In this document: in pieces, positions 52,209 to 60,469 of the stretch
How positions within the stretch are numbered: position 1 is the stretch's first letter
Layout of the letters: each line of letters starts with the position of its first letter
Source of the DNA: Deltaproteobacteria bacterium
GTDB taxonomy: Bacteria; Myxococcota_A; UBA9160; UBA4427
DNA: 64,000 bases
Assembly (NCBI GenBank): GCA_002719955.1
Contig: PBFW01000026.1
Span: 62,001 to 126,000, forward strand
Direction of reading: 5' to 3'
Notes under the pieces: generated by a model
Database searches by the model: none
What the model was told of the DNA's origin: nothing
The model's input: only the letters and a program-made list of their open reading frames with translations
Program-made: the position numbers and the translations under genes

Positions 52209-53285
52209 CTACATCGGGCTGGTCAGGTCGGCATTTTCAAGTAGCCAGTTGGAGAGCCGCTCCACGGCGTCGGTCGACGATGAGGCCGTGGCATCCACTT
52301 CGACGGGGGCTTCGGCTACGGACGTGGCACCTGAATGCGCGTTTTCGGCTCTTTCACCGGGGGCGGCCACTACAGCGCTCTGCTGTGAGATCCGCGGAAT
52401 GGCGGCCAGATCCTCCAGCTGCTTGAGGTCTTGACTCTGCTGGAAAGTGCTCAAGATCCCCAGCCTGCGAGGCTTCTTGTCGGGCAGCTGTGTCACGACC
52501 ATGCGGTCGGCCAGTGCGGGTCCGCCCTCCGGGTCGTGTCTGAACTGAGCGGACGTCTCCGGTACCAGCGCCGCGACGCTGGGAGCACTGCGTTGGGCGA
52601 TCCACTCGAGCTCGGTGGGGTCCGCGGTCTGTATGACCAGGACCTCCGGAGTGATCAGCCGAACGAGTGAAGCCGGGGGGGCTTCGCCGCCGACGACGAT
52701 CACCATTTTGAGGGCTCGGTCGAGAAAATCGGCCAGACCGCCGACCCGGAGGTCGCGACCCGCCACGGATAGCACTAGGGCGAGGTCGACCGCGCGTTCG
52801 GCGCGGCTCCAGTGCTCGAAGGGATGGCCGTCGAGAAGCGCTGCGTGCTCGGATTCGCGGTACTGATCCTGAACCACGAGTTCCACGACCCGGGTCACGG
52901 CGAAAGCCTTGCCGATCTCGGCCAGGGCCCGCGTTACGGCCGCGTGCAGATCGTCTCCCTCATCGACCACAACGTGGAAGAGGTTCTCCCGCTGCGCCAG
53001 GAGTTCGTTGCAGACATTGAGGGCGCGGTCCACGACGTCGCCGTGCTCGATCGCCGGGGGCTCGACCTTCGAGCGCAGCCGGGCCATGCGTTCGGCGTCG
53101 ATGCGCCCCGTCGCGAACTCGCCGAGTTCGGCGCGCGCGTGCTCCTGCGAGGCTCCGTTGCGCTCCACGCGCGTGCTGATGAGGAGTCGGATCTGTTCGC
53201 TGGTATTTGCGAGCGTTGATCGAAAAGCGTCTATCGGTTCGGCGAGGGCGTCGAGCGCCTGCTCGGTACGGGGATCAGACGGCAT
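52209..53285 (-). CDS. Protein of unknown function in the kor/rnf operon
   Basis: A 358-residue soluble protein starting with the ATG at 53285, 11 bases inside the end of korB; the frame further up is spurious. No family recognised. Residues 1-60 are helical and charged (EQALDALAEPIDAFRSTLANTSEQIRLL). The middle has alternating beta-alpha character with hydrophobic strands (RNLF-like ENLFHVVVDEGDDLHAAV, RAVDLALVLSVAGRDLRVGG, MVIVVGGEAPPASLVRLI). The C-terminal 90 residues are Ala/Ser/Val-rich with likely disorder, ending in a short conserved-looking helix AVERLSNWLLENADLTSPM. No Cys cluster motif. Position within the operon suggests an accessory role for KorAB or Rnf. Confidence 0.7.
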   Translation of the reverse strand: MPSDPRTEQALDALAEPIDAFRSTLANTSEQIRLLISTRVERNGASQEHARAELGEFATGRIDAERMARLRSKVEPPAIEHGDVVDRALNVCNELLAQRENLFHVVVDEGDDLHAAVTRALAEIGKAFAVTRVVELVVQDQYRESEHAALLDGHPFEHWSRAERAVDLALVLSVAGRDLRVGGLADFLDRALKMVIVVGGEAPPASLVRLITPEVLVIQTADPTELEWIAQRSAPSVAALVPETSAQFRHDPEGGPALADRMVVTQLPDKKPRRLGILSTFQQSQDLKQLEDLAAIPRISQQSAVVAAPGERAENAHSGATSVAEAPVEVDATASSSTDAVERLSNWLLENADLTSPM

Positions 53286-54228
53286 AGCGATCCAGTTCCA
53301 CGTTGAGACGCTCGATATTCTGAGCGGCCGTATGGGTTGGCAGATGACGAATCTCATCGTAGCGCGGCTGTGAATCATTGCGGTAGAAGACGCCGAGGCG
53401 CAGATGTTCCGATTCTTCCGCGAGCATTCGGGCGCGATTGAGGTCGGATGGATCGTGCTCCAGACGTCGCTTGTAGATCTTGTCCAGAGCCGGCACGGTG
53501 ACGCCATCGGGATGCACCAGCATTTCGTGTAGATCAGGCGTGCGTGCTTGCTCCGCGAAGAGCGGGGCCGTGAATTTGGGACAGCGCTGCAGGACGCGTA
53601 CGAACGAGAAGCCGGGATGCTTGAAGGCGGCTCTGATCGTGGCGAGCAGGTGGGCGGGTACCCAGTCCGCTGTCTGCGCCACGAAGGACACATTCGTCAC
53701 GCCTAATGTCGTGGAGATCGGGTCGAGGGCGGGGAGGAAGCTGCCCTTGGGCTGGGTATTTGTCTCGTAGCCCTGGGGTGTCGTGGGTGAGGTCTGATTC
53801 TTCGTCAGGCCATAGATTGAGTTATCGAGCAGCAGAGCGGTCATGTCTATGTTGTAACGGGTCGCGTGCAGCCAGTGGCCGGCGCCGATCGAACAGCAAT
53901 CCCCGTCCCCCATGACGGCGAAGACGTGCAGGTCCGGGCGACTGAGCTTGACGCCCGTCGCGACCGGGAGTGCGCGTCCGTGGATCCCGTGAAAACCATA
54001 GGTGTTGAGGTAATGGGGAAAACGGCTCGAACATCCGATACCCGATACGAAGACCGTGCGCTCCGGGAGCAGCTGTTCGTCTCGCATGAAACGCTTCACG
54101 GCGTTGAGCACACCATGATCGCCACAGCCGCCGCACCAGCGGGGGACGACCTCGCCGTAATCATCCAGGTCGAAAGTGCGCTCGTCGTCGATTCCGCAGC
54201 CGAAGAAAGAACGAAGCTGATCGCTCAT
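53275..54228 (-). CDS. korB: 2-oxoacid:ferredoxin oxidoreductase beta subunit
   Basis: The TPP-binding subunit. 317 residues from the ATG at 54228 (overlapping korA); motifs RWCGGCGDHGVLNAV (Cys set for a FeS cluster), the TPP signature VMGDGDCCSIGAGHWLHATR and LLLDNSIYGLTKNQTSPTTP. It is of the separate-subunit KGOR/POR type, alongside the fused gamma-alpha subunit KorA. Substrate (2-oxoglutarate versus pyruvate or branched-chain) is not decidable here; with NifJ taking pyruvate, 2-oxoglutarate is the more economical guess. Confidence 0.92.
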   Translation of the reverse strand: MSDQLRSFFGCGIDDERTFDLDDYGEVVPRWCGGCGDHGVLNAVKRFMRDEQLLPERTVFVSGIGCSSRFPHYLNTYGFHGIHGRALPVATGVKLSRPDLHVFAVMGDGDCCSIGAGHWLHATRYNIDMTALLLDNSIYGLTKNQTSPTTPQGYETNTQPKGSFLPALDPISTTLGVTNVSFVAQTADWVPAHLLATIRAAFKHPGFSFVRVLQRCPKFTAPLFAEQARTPDLHEMLVHPDGVTVPALDKIYKRRLEHDPSDLNRARMLAEESEHLRLGVFYRNDSQPRYDEIRHLPTHTAAQNIERLNVELDRYAV

Positions 54229-56162
54229 GAGGACGTGGTCTCCGTTTCGCCGACGTTCGACAATTTGTCGAGGATCGCCTCTTCGATTTGGCGGGGCCGC
54301 AGGGGCTGGCCCGGGACGCGTGTCCAACAATCGATGTCGACGAGTGTGTGTGCGCGCAGCAGGAAGGCGAGTTGACCGAGGCGGCGGTTCTCGGGGGTGA
54401 TATGGGGAGCCCCTGGGTCGTCGCTGTAGTTGATCTCGACGGTCATGATGTGGTCGAAGCGCGCGAAGATGTCGCGAAGACCGGGCTGCATCGGAGAGAG
54501 GAAGGTGATGTGCGTGGAGGAGACCGCATGCCCTGCCGCGCGTGAGCGGTCCACCGCCTCCTCGATCGCGCCCTTGGTGCTGCCCCAGCCCACGATCAGG
54601 AGTCGGCCCGAATCATCGCCGTGGATGGGCGGGGGCGACATGGTCTCGTGGAGGAGCGCGAGCTTTCGGCTTCGCATATCGCAACCCAGCTGGTTGGCCT
54701 CGGGTCTGTAGTCGACCTTGCTGTCGCGATCGTGGTTGAGTCCAGTCACCGTGTGCGCACCCCCGGGCTGACCTGGCACGATCCGCTGTGACAACCCGGT
54801 GTCGGAATCCCAATCGTAGGGTCGCTCGTCGTTGCGGACGGAACGGTGGTTCGGAGGGGCTGCGTGCCAGCGTTCGTCCGGGGCCGGTCGGCGAAATTGC
54901 TGCTGGCCACTCGCGAGGTTGGCGTCGGAGAGAACGATGACCACGCAGCGAAACATCTTGGCGATGCGCCGTGCCGTGATCATGGAGTGAAAGCATTCTT
55001 CGATGGTGGCGGGCGCCATCACGACGCGGGGCGCATCGCCGGGCTGCGCGAAGAGCGCTGCGAGCAGGTCGCTCTGCTCGACTTTGGTGGGGAGCCCCGT
55101 GCTGGGGCCGCCGCGCTGGACGTCGAGCACGACGAGCGGAATCTCGGTCATGATCGCCAGACCGATGAACTCGGTCTTGAGAGCGAGGCCGGGGCCGGAC
55201 GTCACAGTGAGGGCGACCTTGCCCGCGTACGAAGCCCCGATCGCCACTCCGGCTGCGGCGATCTCGTCTTCGGATTGATGGACTTTGCCGCCATAGTCTT
55301 CGAACATATCGCACAGGTAGTGAGAGACGGAGGTCGCCGGTGTGATGGGGTACATGGCGCAGAATTCCATCCCCGATGCTACGGCCCCGAGCGCCGCCGC
55401 CTGATTGCCGTTCATGACGACCCGCGGCTCGTCGATTTCGACGCGGGGAATCTCGATGCGGAAGTCGAGGTATTGTTCCGCCCACTCGACGCCGAGTTCG
55501 AGCAGGTCGCAGTTCGCGGTCGAGATCTCCGGTGCCTTCTTGGCGAATTGCTGCCGGATCTGCTCGCGGATCTTTTCGAGGTCAAGACCGTAGATCTGGG
55601 CCAGCAGACCGAGGGCGAACATGTTCTTGCCCTTGCGAGGGTCGTCGACCCGGCGCAGACACATTTCCTCCATCGGGACCGGGATGATCCGATAGCTGCG
55701 TTCGCCGATCTCCTCCATCGCGGCTTTCCACTGCTGGAGGATTTCCTCATCGGAGTCTTCGCTCCAGGAGGACTCGATCAGGATGATGCAGTCGTCCGCG
55801 AGTGCCCCGAGCCGATGTTGCGAGAGCAGCACCTGCTCGTTGAAGGCTACGACGAGCTTCGCCTCGTCACCCCAATTCGTCACGCGATCTCGTCCGAACC
55901 GGATCAGGCTGCCACTGGCGCCCGCCGGTGTTCGCGCCGGGGGCTCGATTTCGGCCGGGATGACCTCGACGGTCCATACGCCATAGCTCATCTTTGCCGA
56001 TACGGAGGCGAAGATCTGGCCGCATTTCTGTGCCCCTTCGCCAGAATCCGAGATGATCTCCAGGACGTGTTCATCCGTCCGGATCACATTCTTCGGAACG
56101 GGTTCGAGGAGGGCTGTTGCCGCTTCGCTACCGAGGGTAGAAAGGGCAGAAGAGCTGCTCAC
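54225..56162 (-). CDS. korA: 2-oxoacid:ferredoxin oxidoreductase, fused gamma-alpha subunit
   Basis: A 645-residue fusion: an N-terminal gamma domain up to about residue 215 and the alpha (pyrophosphate/pyrimidine-binding) domain from 240, which includes AMYPITPATSVSHYLCDMFED, KVHQSEDEIAAAGVAIGASYAG, TVTSGPGLALKTEFIGLA and VDVQRGGPSTGLPTKVEQSD-like sequence (LVVLDVQRGGPSTGLPTKV). A GTG start at 56162 with AGGAG 11 bases upstream. First gene of the 14-kb operon. It pairs with KorB through a 4-base overlap. Confidence 0.92.
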   Translation of the reverse strand: MSSSSALSTLGSEAATALLEPVPKNVIRTDEHVLEIISDSGEGAQKCGQIFASVSAKMSYGVWTVEVIPAEIEPPARTPAGASGSLIRFGRDRVTNWGDEAKLVVAFNEQVLLSQHRLGALADDCIILIESSWSEDSDEEILQQWKAAMEEIGERSYRIIPVPMEEMCLRRVDDPRKGKNMFALGLLAQIYGLDLEKIREQIRQQFAKKAPEISTANCDLLELGVEWAEQYLDFRIEIPRVEIDEPRVVMNGNQAAALGAVASGMEFCAMYPITPATSVSHYLCDMFEDYGGKVHQSEDEIAAAGVAIGASYAGKVALTVTSGPGLALKTEFIGLAIMTEIPLVVLDVQRGGPSTGLPTKVEQSDLLAALFAQPGDAPRVVMAPATIEECFHSMITARRIAKMFRCVVIVLSDANLASGQQQFRRPAPDERWHAAPPNHRSVRNDERPYDWDSDTGLSQRIVPGQPGGAHTVTGLNHDRDSKVDYRPEANQLGCDMRSRKLALLHETMSPPPIHGDDSGRLLIVGWGSTKGAIEEAVDRSRAAGHAVSSTHITFLSPMQPGLRDIFARFDHIMTVEINYSDDPGAPHITPENRRLGQLAFLLRAHTLVDIDCWTRVPGQPLRPRQIEEAILDKLSNVGETETTSS

Positions 56163-57015
56163 TTCTTTCGCTCCTAATCAGCTATGGCCGCACGGAGCCC
56201 TGCCGATTGCCGGAACCGTCACACAGATCCGCAACCACGGATGTTTCGAGCCGGCGATAAATGCTCAGCGCAAGCAAGCTTCCCCGCCGCGACCGCTGGG
56301 GACTCAATCGCGCGAGCGTGAGCGCCCTCAATCGCAGAAGGCCTGCTCCCTCCTAGCTTAAGCTTCATCGTTAGCAAGCGCCGTACCACTTGAGACATTT
56401 CGTGACCTTCGATCGCATGAATTCGCAGTCTGCGGCGACTGGCTCTGGGGGCTTCGGAGATTCATCCACGTTCGAGCACCCGTGCGCTTTCGCGCTGGGT
56501 TCCTCTCCACGGGGTTTTCCACTAGGCGCGTCGCGACAAAAGTGCCCAAGGGGGGGTGGCGCGACGGCTCTCTGCCCCCGTGGCATCTGTGCGGAGTGGG
56601 CGATGAGAACGCCCGCAGGCGACTGAGCTTTACGTTCGAGGACGCGGGCCCCCACTCGGCCAGCGCGACAGGGTCTTCAAGGTCGGTCGTGCGGAGAAGA
56701 TCGCTCCTTGATTGGAGATCCTTTCGACTCCTTCGAGAGCTGCAGAAATGAGACTTCACACCTCAGTCAAGGTGACCCATCTGAGACTTGATGCCCCAGG
56801 AGAGCGGCGTCGCCATCCCCGATGGGAGCGGCTTCCGCAGGCGTGTTCAGGCTCAGAGTCCACGTCCGGCGGGAGAATTCCCGCGACGGCTTTTCGCATT
56901 TTCGTTCCGCTAGACTGGAGCGCGTTCGCAGCGGGGCGAACACCGAGCATCGACACGGGACGAGAACGGCCGTGAACGTGGGATTGGGAAGGCATTGTTC
57001 ATTCAGAAAAGATTG
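56163..57015. other. 853-bp stretch upstream of the kor/rnf operon
   Basis: Should hold the promoter of the minus-strand operon; I found no confident hexamers. Frames on both strands are long but weak. The minus-strand frame at 56371-56655 (94 codons) ends in ADCEFMRSKVTKCLKWYGAC, somewhat regular for noise, but has no good ribosome-binding site; I do not call it. From about 56740 the sequence is the leader of the lipoprotein gene. Confidence 0.4.
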
Positions 57016-57645
57016 ATGACCCGGGCGCCGGTTCTCCTGGCACTCGTGTGGCTCGTGGCATGTGCTTCGGAAAATAAGGAGATGCGGCTCTACACCGGTC
57101 CGGAACGGCCCAGCGAAGAGATCGCCAGACTGTATTTCGTGGAGAGTCTCGAGGTGACCAGCGTCAATGGCGAACACGTCCCCGGGATCCCTCGGATCAT
57201 GCGCTCTGGAGAGCGGCGCCTCGACCTGCTGCCCGGAGGCTACGATGTCGTGGTTCATTACGACGCGATCTGGTCCATCAACACCAGCGAAGACGAGGGG
57301 GTCCGCTCGGAATCCCGGCGTGTGAGCCTCGAACTCGAGGCGGGGCACAGCTACCGCGTCGAACATAGGCGACTCATCGATATCGAGGACGCGCGGAGTC
57401 TGGCTCGGGATCTCGAGGTGAGCATTGTCGACCTGAGTGGCGGTCAGCCGGTTCGGCTGCCCGCTCGTTCTCGGCCGACGGTGGTGAAGAAACCCGTCGT
57501 GGTCAGCCCCATTCTCGAGGTGGGCGGTGGCGACCGAACGCAGGAGGCATCGCGTTCGTCGACTGCCCTCAGGATGTTGAAGTTCTGGTGGCAAGAGGCG
57601 TCACCGGAAGAACGCGTACAGTTCCGTCGTTCGATCGCGGAATAG
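57016..57645 (+). CDS. Lipoprotein of unknown function
   Basis: A 209-residue predicted lipoprotein. RAPVLLALVWLVACAS gives the signal with the lipobox LVAC. The mature domain has beta-strand features (RLYFVESLEVTSVNGEHVPG, LPGGYDVVVHYDAIW, VSLELEAGHSYRVEHRRL, VSIVDLSGG), like a PEGA-type or carbohydrate-binding beta-sandwich. The ATG at 57016 is used; a TTG at 56995 is possible but makes the signal worse. Next gene starts 114 bases after it. Confidence 0.72.
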   Translation: MTRAPVLLALVWLVACASENKEMRLYTGPERPSEEIARLYFVESLEVTSVNGEHVPGIPRIMRSGERRLDLLPGGYDVVVHYDAIWSINTSEDEGVRSESRRVSLELEAGHSYRVEHRRLIDIEDARSLARDLEVSIVDLSGGQPVRLPARSRPTVVKKPVVVSPILEVGGGDRTQEASRSSTALRMLKFWWQEASPEERVQFRRSIAE

Positions 57646-57758
57646 TCTCCCTACGCAATCTCGCACAGGGGATCGGCCAGGCGCCTGCTGCCGGCGATTC
57701 GATTCAGTCCGTCCCCGACCTGGATGATCCATTGGCCGACGCCCCCTATGCTCGCGGC

Positions 57759-58130
57759 ATGTCGCACAGCCGATGGCTCCGAACCAGCCTCCGAACCCTG
57801 CACCTGATCGCTTTCGGCGCTTTCTATGGCGGACATGTTTTTCATGTCGACGATCAGGCACTCATCCCTGCGCTGGTCGCGGTCGTCGGAACCGGAATAG
57901 CATTTCTGCTTTTCGAGGTGTGGCGCGCACCGGTCTTCCTGGTTCAGGTCCGCGGTCTGGTGACCTATTCGAAGGTGGCGCTCCTCTTTGCCAGCTATGG
58001 GTTTCCGGATCATCAGGTCGCGATTCTCACGGTGATCGCGATCATGGGTAGCCTGGTCTCCCATGCACCTGCGAGCATTCGCTACTACGCCCTGTTCAGG
58101 GGCGAGGTGATCGACAGCGGGAAGGGTTGA
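57759..58130 (+). CDS. Small integral membrane protein
   Basis: A 123-residue protein with four membrane helices: LRTLHLIAFGAFYGGHVF, ALIPALVAVVGTGIAFLLFEVW, LVTYSKVALLFASYGF and VAILTVIAIMGSLVSH. His residues in helix 1 (HLIAFGAFYGGHVFHV) and the Ser-His-Ala at the end of helix 4 are notable, suggestive of heme or quinone contacts. The frame opens upstream at 57588 inside the lipoprotein gene; I start at the ATG at 57759. No family recognised. Confidence 0.65.
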   Translation: MSHSRWLRTSLRTLHLIAFGAFYGGHVFHVDDQALIPALVAVVGTGIAFLLFEVWRAPVFLVQVRGLVTYSKVALLFASYGFPDHQVAILTVIAIMGSLVSHAPASIRYYALFRGEVIDSGKG

Positions 58131-58208
58131 GGCGGGGGCCGAGCTGGTGACTACCCCTCGGGCACGCTTCCGGGTGTCAGCTTCTCGTAGGCGTGGGGTT
58201 TCCGCTGC

Positions 58209-58880
58209 TCATGAATCGTGCTTTCCCGACATCAGGCGCAGCTCCTCCGCGTTCAGTATCACCACGCGCCCCACCGAGCCCCGAATCAATCCCTCTCGTT
58301 CGAAGCGGCGCAGGGTCCGAATCGCCGTCTCCACCGTCGTTCCCGCGGTTTCGGCCAATGCGCGTCGGGTCACCCGGGCCTCCCCCCCGCGTGTGGCGTC
58401 GAGCAAGGCACTGGCGAGCCGGGCGGGGGCGGGGTCGTGGGCGAATGATCGCAGGCGTTCGTGCGCTTGGTGTAGCCGCCCTGAAACGATCTTGAGCACC
58501 TCGACAGCGAGCAGCGGCTCTTCGTTGAGGAGTGTGAGGACAGATTTTCTGGGCAGGCACCACGCTATGCCATCGGTCAGAGCCTCGGCGCTGGCGGGAT
58601 ACTGATCTTGCCCTAGCGCTGAGATCGCCCCGAATGCCTCGCCCGAATACAGGGTTTCGAGGGTCGCCAGTCGGCCGTCCACCGAACTCTTGTAAAGACG
58701 CACCTTTCCCGTTCGGACGACCCAGAGATGCTCCGCTGGCTCGCCTGCGAAGAAGAGGACTTTTTGCTGGTCGAATTGTTTCGTGACCAGATGGGGACGC
58801 GCCGCTTCGAGTCCTTCTGGACTGAGCGCGCGGAAAAACTCGGCAGCTTCCAGCTGGATTTCAGCTTTTTGCGGCGTCAC
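58209..58880 (-). CDS. Crp/Fnr family transcriptional regulator
   Basis: A 223-residue one-component regulator. The cyclic-nucleotide-binding-like barrel runs over residues 20-130 (QKVLFFAGEPAEHLWVVRTGKVRLYK, GEAFGAISALGQDQYPASAEAL), the dimer helix (EVLKIVSGRLHQAHERLRSF) follows, and the winged HTH has VTRRALAETAGTTVETAIRTLRRFEREGLIRGSVGRVVIL. It lacks the N-terminal FeS cysteines of FNR and the cAMP-contact Arg/Thr set, so it belongs with the DNR/NtcA-like, ligand-unknown group. A dyad before the hemerythrin gene starts about 40 bases from its own start codon; two more lie elsewhere in this window. Confidence 0.9.
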   Translation of the reverse strand: MTPQKAEIQLEAAEFFRALSPEGLEAARPHLVTKQFDQQKVLFFAGEPAEHLWVVRTGKVRLYKSSVDGRLATLETLYSGEAFGAISALGQDQYPASAEALTDGIAWCLPRKSVLTLLNEEPLLAVEVLKIVSGRLHQAHERLRSFAHDPAPARLASALLDATRGGEARVTRRALAETAGTTVETAIRTLRRFEREGLIRGSVGRVVILNAEELRLMSGKHDS

Positions 58881-58920
58881 ATGGGACCTCGGCGGGCGAA
58901 CGAGCTTTGATTCTTTCCGA

Positions 58921-58963
58921 TATGAGAAAGGTCATGGTCGCCAGGCGAAATTCCATATACCCT
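58921..58963 (+). promoter_or_regulatory. Crp/Fnr-type dyad and -10-like hexamer before the hemerythrin gene
   Basis: TATGAGAAAGGTCATG (58921-58936), core ATGA-N6-TCAT, centre 58928.5. It matches the site at 62913 at 13 of 16 bases. At the same 29.5-base offset lies TACCCT (58958-58963), a TAnnnT hexamer. The dyad falls inside the frame that opens at 58907, which argues that the hemerythrin starts further down. Confidence 0.55.
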
Positions 58964-58984
58964 GAATACGGTTCTTCGCGCGGA

Positions 58985-59413
58985 ATGGGTTTTGATGGGA
59001 GCGCTTGGGTGGTGAGAAAGATAATTGACGAGCATAGAGCGTTGGACAGGCTGTTCGCTACGACACTGGAAATGTTGGGCGGCGGCGGCGGCTCCAAGCG
59101 ACAGATCGAAGACGCCTTCGAGGAACTCAGAAAGGCGATGGAATCCCATCTCGGAGCGGAAGAAACCCTCTACTTCCCGACGATCTGGGACCTTCTGCCG
59201 GAGTTCAAGGATCGTCTGCGGGCATTCATTCGCGCCCACCATCGCTTCCGGGGGCATGTCCAGGAGATCGCGGGGCTGATGGAGAGCGATGAGATGGAAG
59301 AAGCCACCTATGTGCTCGAGGGGCTCAGACTCGAGTTCGGCAGGCACGAGCGAGGTGAGGAGGACGCGCTGCGCTCCCTCGATCAAGAGATACTAGATGG
59401 CGAGACAAAATAA
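58985..59413 (+). CDS. Hemerythrin-like (HHE) domain protein
   Basis: A 142-residue four-helix bundle that should bind a di-iron centre and sense or carry O2 or NO. Ligand pattern: IIDEHRALDRLF, ESHLGAEETLYF, AHHRFRGHVQEI and FGRHERGEEDAL. The frame opens at a TTG at 58907 with ATGs at 58922 and 58934. I choose the ATG at 58985 because the regulatory dyad and -10 lie before it and the conserved domain begins right after it; the start is not certain. It diverges from the Crp/Fnr gene. Confidence 0.85.
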   Translation: MGFDGSAWVVRKIIDEHRALDRLFATTLEMLGGGGGSKRQIEDAFEELRKAMESHLGAEETLYFPTIWDLLPEFKDRLRAFIRAHHRFRGHVQEIAGLMESDEMEEATYVLEGLRLEFGRHERGEEDALRSLDQEILDGETK

Positions 59414-59540
59414 ATCGAGCCACTTTTCCTTTTCTTGAAATCAAATGGGTCCCTGGATCGTATCCCCAATAGGCCCCTCGCTGGAGATTGCGGCGGGGCA
59501 AGGCGCCCATGAGAACCAGAACTAAGAAAGGAAAGAACTG

Positions 59541-59951
59541 ATGACCACCCGGAAGATCCTGACCTCGGGATTGGCAATAATCACCCCCGTCATGATGCTC
59601 GCGTTGCTCGCGGGCTCGGCTCAGGCGGGCAATGATGCTTCAATCAAGGGGGACCTGAGAACCAATATCCACAAGGCGATGGATTCGTTCGTGGATCAGC
59701 AGACGGTCGGCGACAAGCTGCGCATCTACGATGCCGTCGATGGGAAGCTCCTGCGCCTCGGGTCCTACGAGTTGCACAGCGGGATCGTCAAGAAGGGCGA
59801 TTTCTATGTGAGCTGCGCGGATTTCCAGGACCAGGACGGGCGGAAGATCGATGTCGACTTCCTGGTGATTCCCAATGGCGGTGAACTCCAGGTCACCCAG
59901 GGCATCGTGCACTCCGTCGAAGGCAAGAAGCGAAAGTACCATCTGGAGTGA
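59541..59951 (+). CDS. Secreted hypothetical protein
   Basis: A 136-residue exported protein. ATG with AAAGGAAAG site 7 bases upstream; signal ILTSGLAIITPVMMLALLAGSAQA. The mature domain is small and beta-rich: DKLRIYDAVDGKLLRLGSYELH and KGDFYVSCADFQDQDGRKIDVDFLVIP. I do not recognise the family, but a single Cys and acidic stretches could suit an adaptor of an envelope stress system. Its stop overlaps the GTG of the sigma factor gene. Confidence 0.75.
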   Translation: MTTRKILTSGLAIITPVMMLALLAGSAQAGNDASIKGDLRTNIHKAMDSFVDQQTVGDKLRIYDAVDGKLLRLGSYELHSGIVKKGDFYVSCADFQDQDGRKIDVDFLVIPNGGELQVTQGIVHSVEGKKRKYHLE

Positions 59952-60469
59952 AGGGACGTTGGGCGCAGTCGTCCGAGCCGGTCGAGAACCTCGAGGAGCT
60001 CTTTCAGCGAGGCTTTCGGTACGCGCTGGCGCTGACTCACGAGCCCGACCACGCGGCTGAGCTGGTCCAGGATGCCTGCGTGGCGTGTCTCGCCGCGCAG
60101 GCTCCGTGGGGCACGGGTTATCTTTTTGCCGCCATCCGCAGTCGTTTCGTCGATCAATACCGTCGCCGGAAGCTGACCCTCGTGGAACCGATCGGCGGCG
60201 AGGAAGAACTCGCGCAGGCGGGTGCTCATGTGGATCCGCGAGAGGATGAGCTCCTCGAGGCTGGTCTCGACTCGCTCGATCGCGCGTTGGGCCGATTGCG
60301 TGCGGAGGAGCGAGAGACACTCTTCCTGGCCGCGGTGGAGGGCTATACCGCGCGGGAGATCGCAGCGTTGACCGGGCGCCCGCGCGGCACTGTTCTGAGC
60401 GTCCTGCATCGTGCACGACGCAAGATTCGCGACCTCCTGCGGCCATCGGAGGCCGTGAAGACGTCATGA
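59948..60469 (+). CDS. ECF-type sigma-70 factor
   Basis: A 173-residue RNA polymerase sigma factor with region 2 (LFQRGFRYALALTHEPDHAAELVQDACVACL, YLFAAIRSRFVDQYRRRK) and region 4 (LGRLRAEERETLFLAAVEGYTAREIAALTGRPRGTVLSVLHRARRKI). GTG start overlapping the secreted gene; stop overlapping the membrane-protein gene. The three genes look like one operon: target or signal protein, sigma factor, anti-sigma. Confidence 0.92.
   Translation: MKGRWAQSSEPVENLEELFQRGFRYALALTHEPDHAAELVQDACVACLAAQAPWGTGYLFAAIRSRFVDQYRRRKLTLVEPIGGEEELAQAGAHVDPREDELLEAGLDSLDRALGRLRAEERETLFLAAVEGYTAREIAALTGRPRGTVLSVLHRARRKIRDLLRPSEAVKTS

Noticed and set aside
54846-56177. A 443-codon plus-strand frame
   Set aside because: Antisense to korA.
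56371-56655. A 94-codon minus-strand frame ending in KVTKCLKWYGAC
   Set aside because: No good ribosome-binding site, composition like shadow frames, and no homology known to me; left as part of the intergenic description.
59440-59455. TTGAAATCAA-like possible FNR box before the secreted-protein gene
   Set aside because: The half-sites TTGA/TCAA are separated by 2 bases, not the 6 expected between TGA and TCA for the CRP/FNR family.
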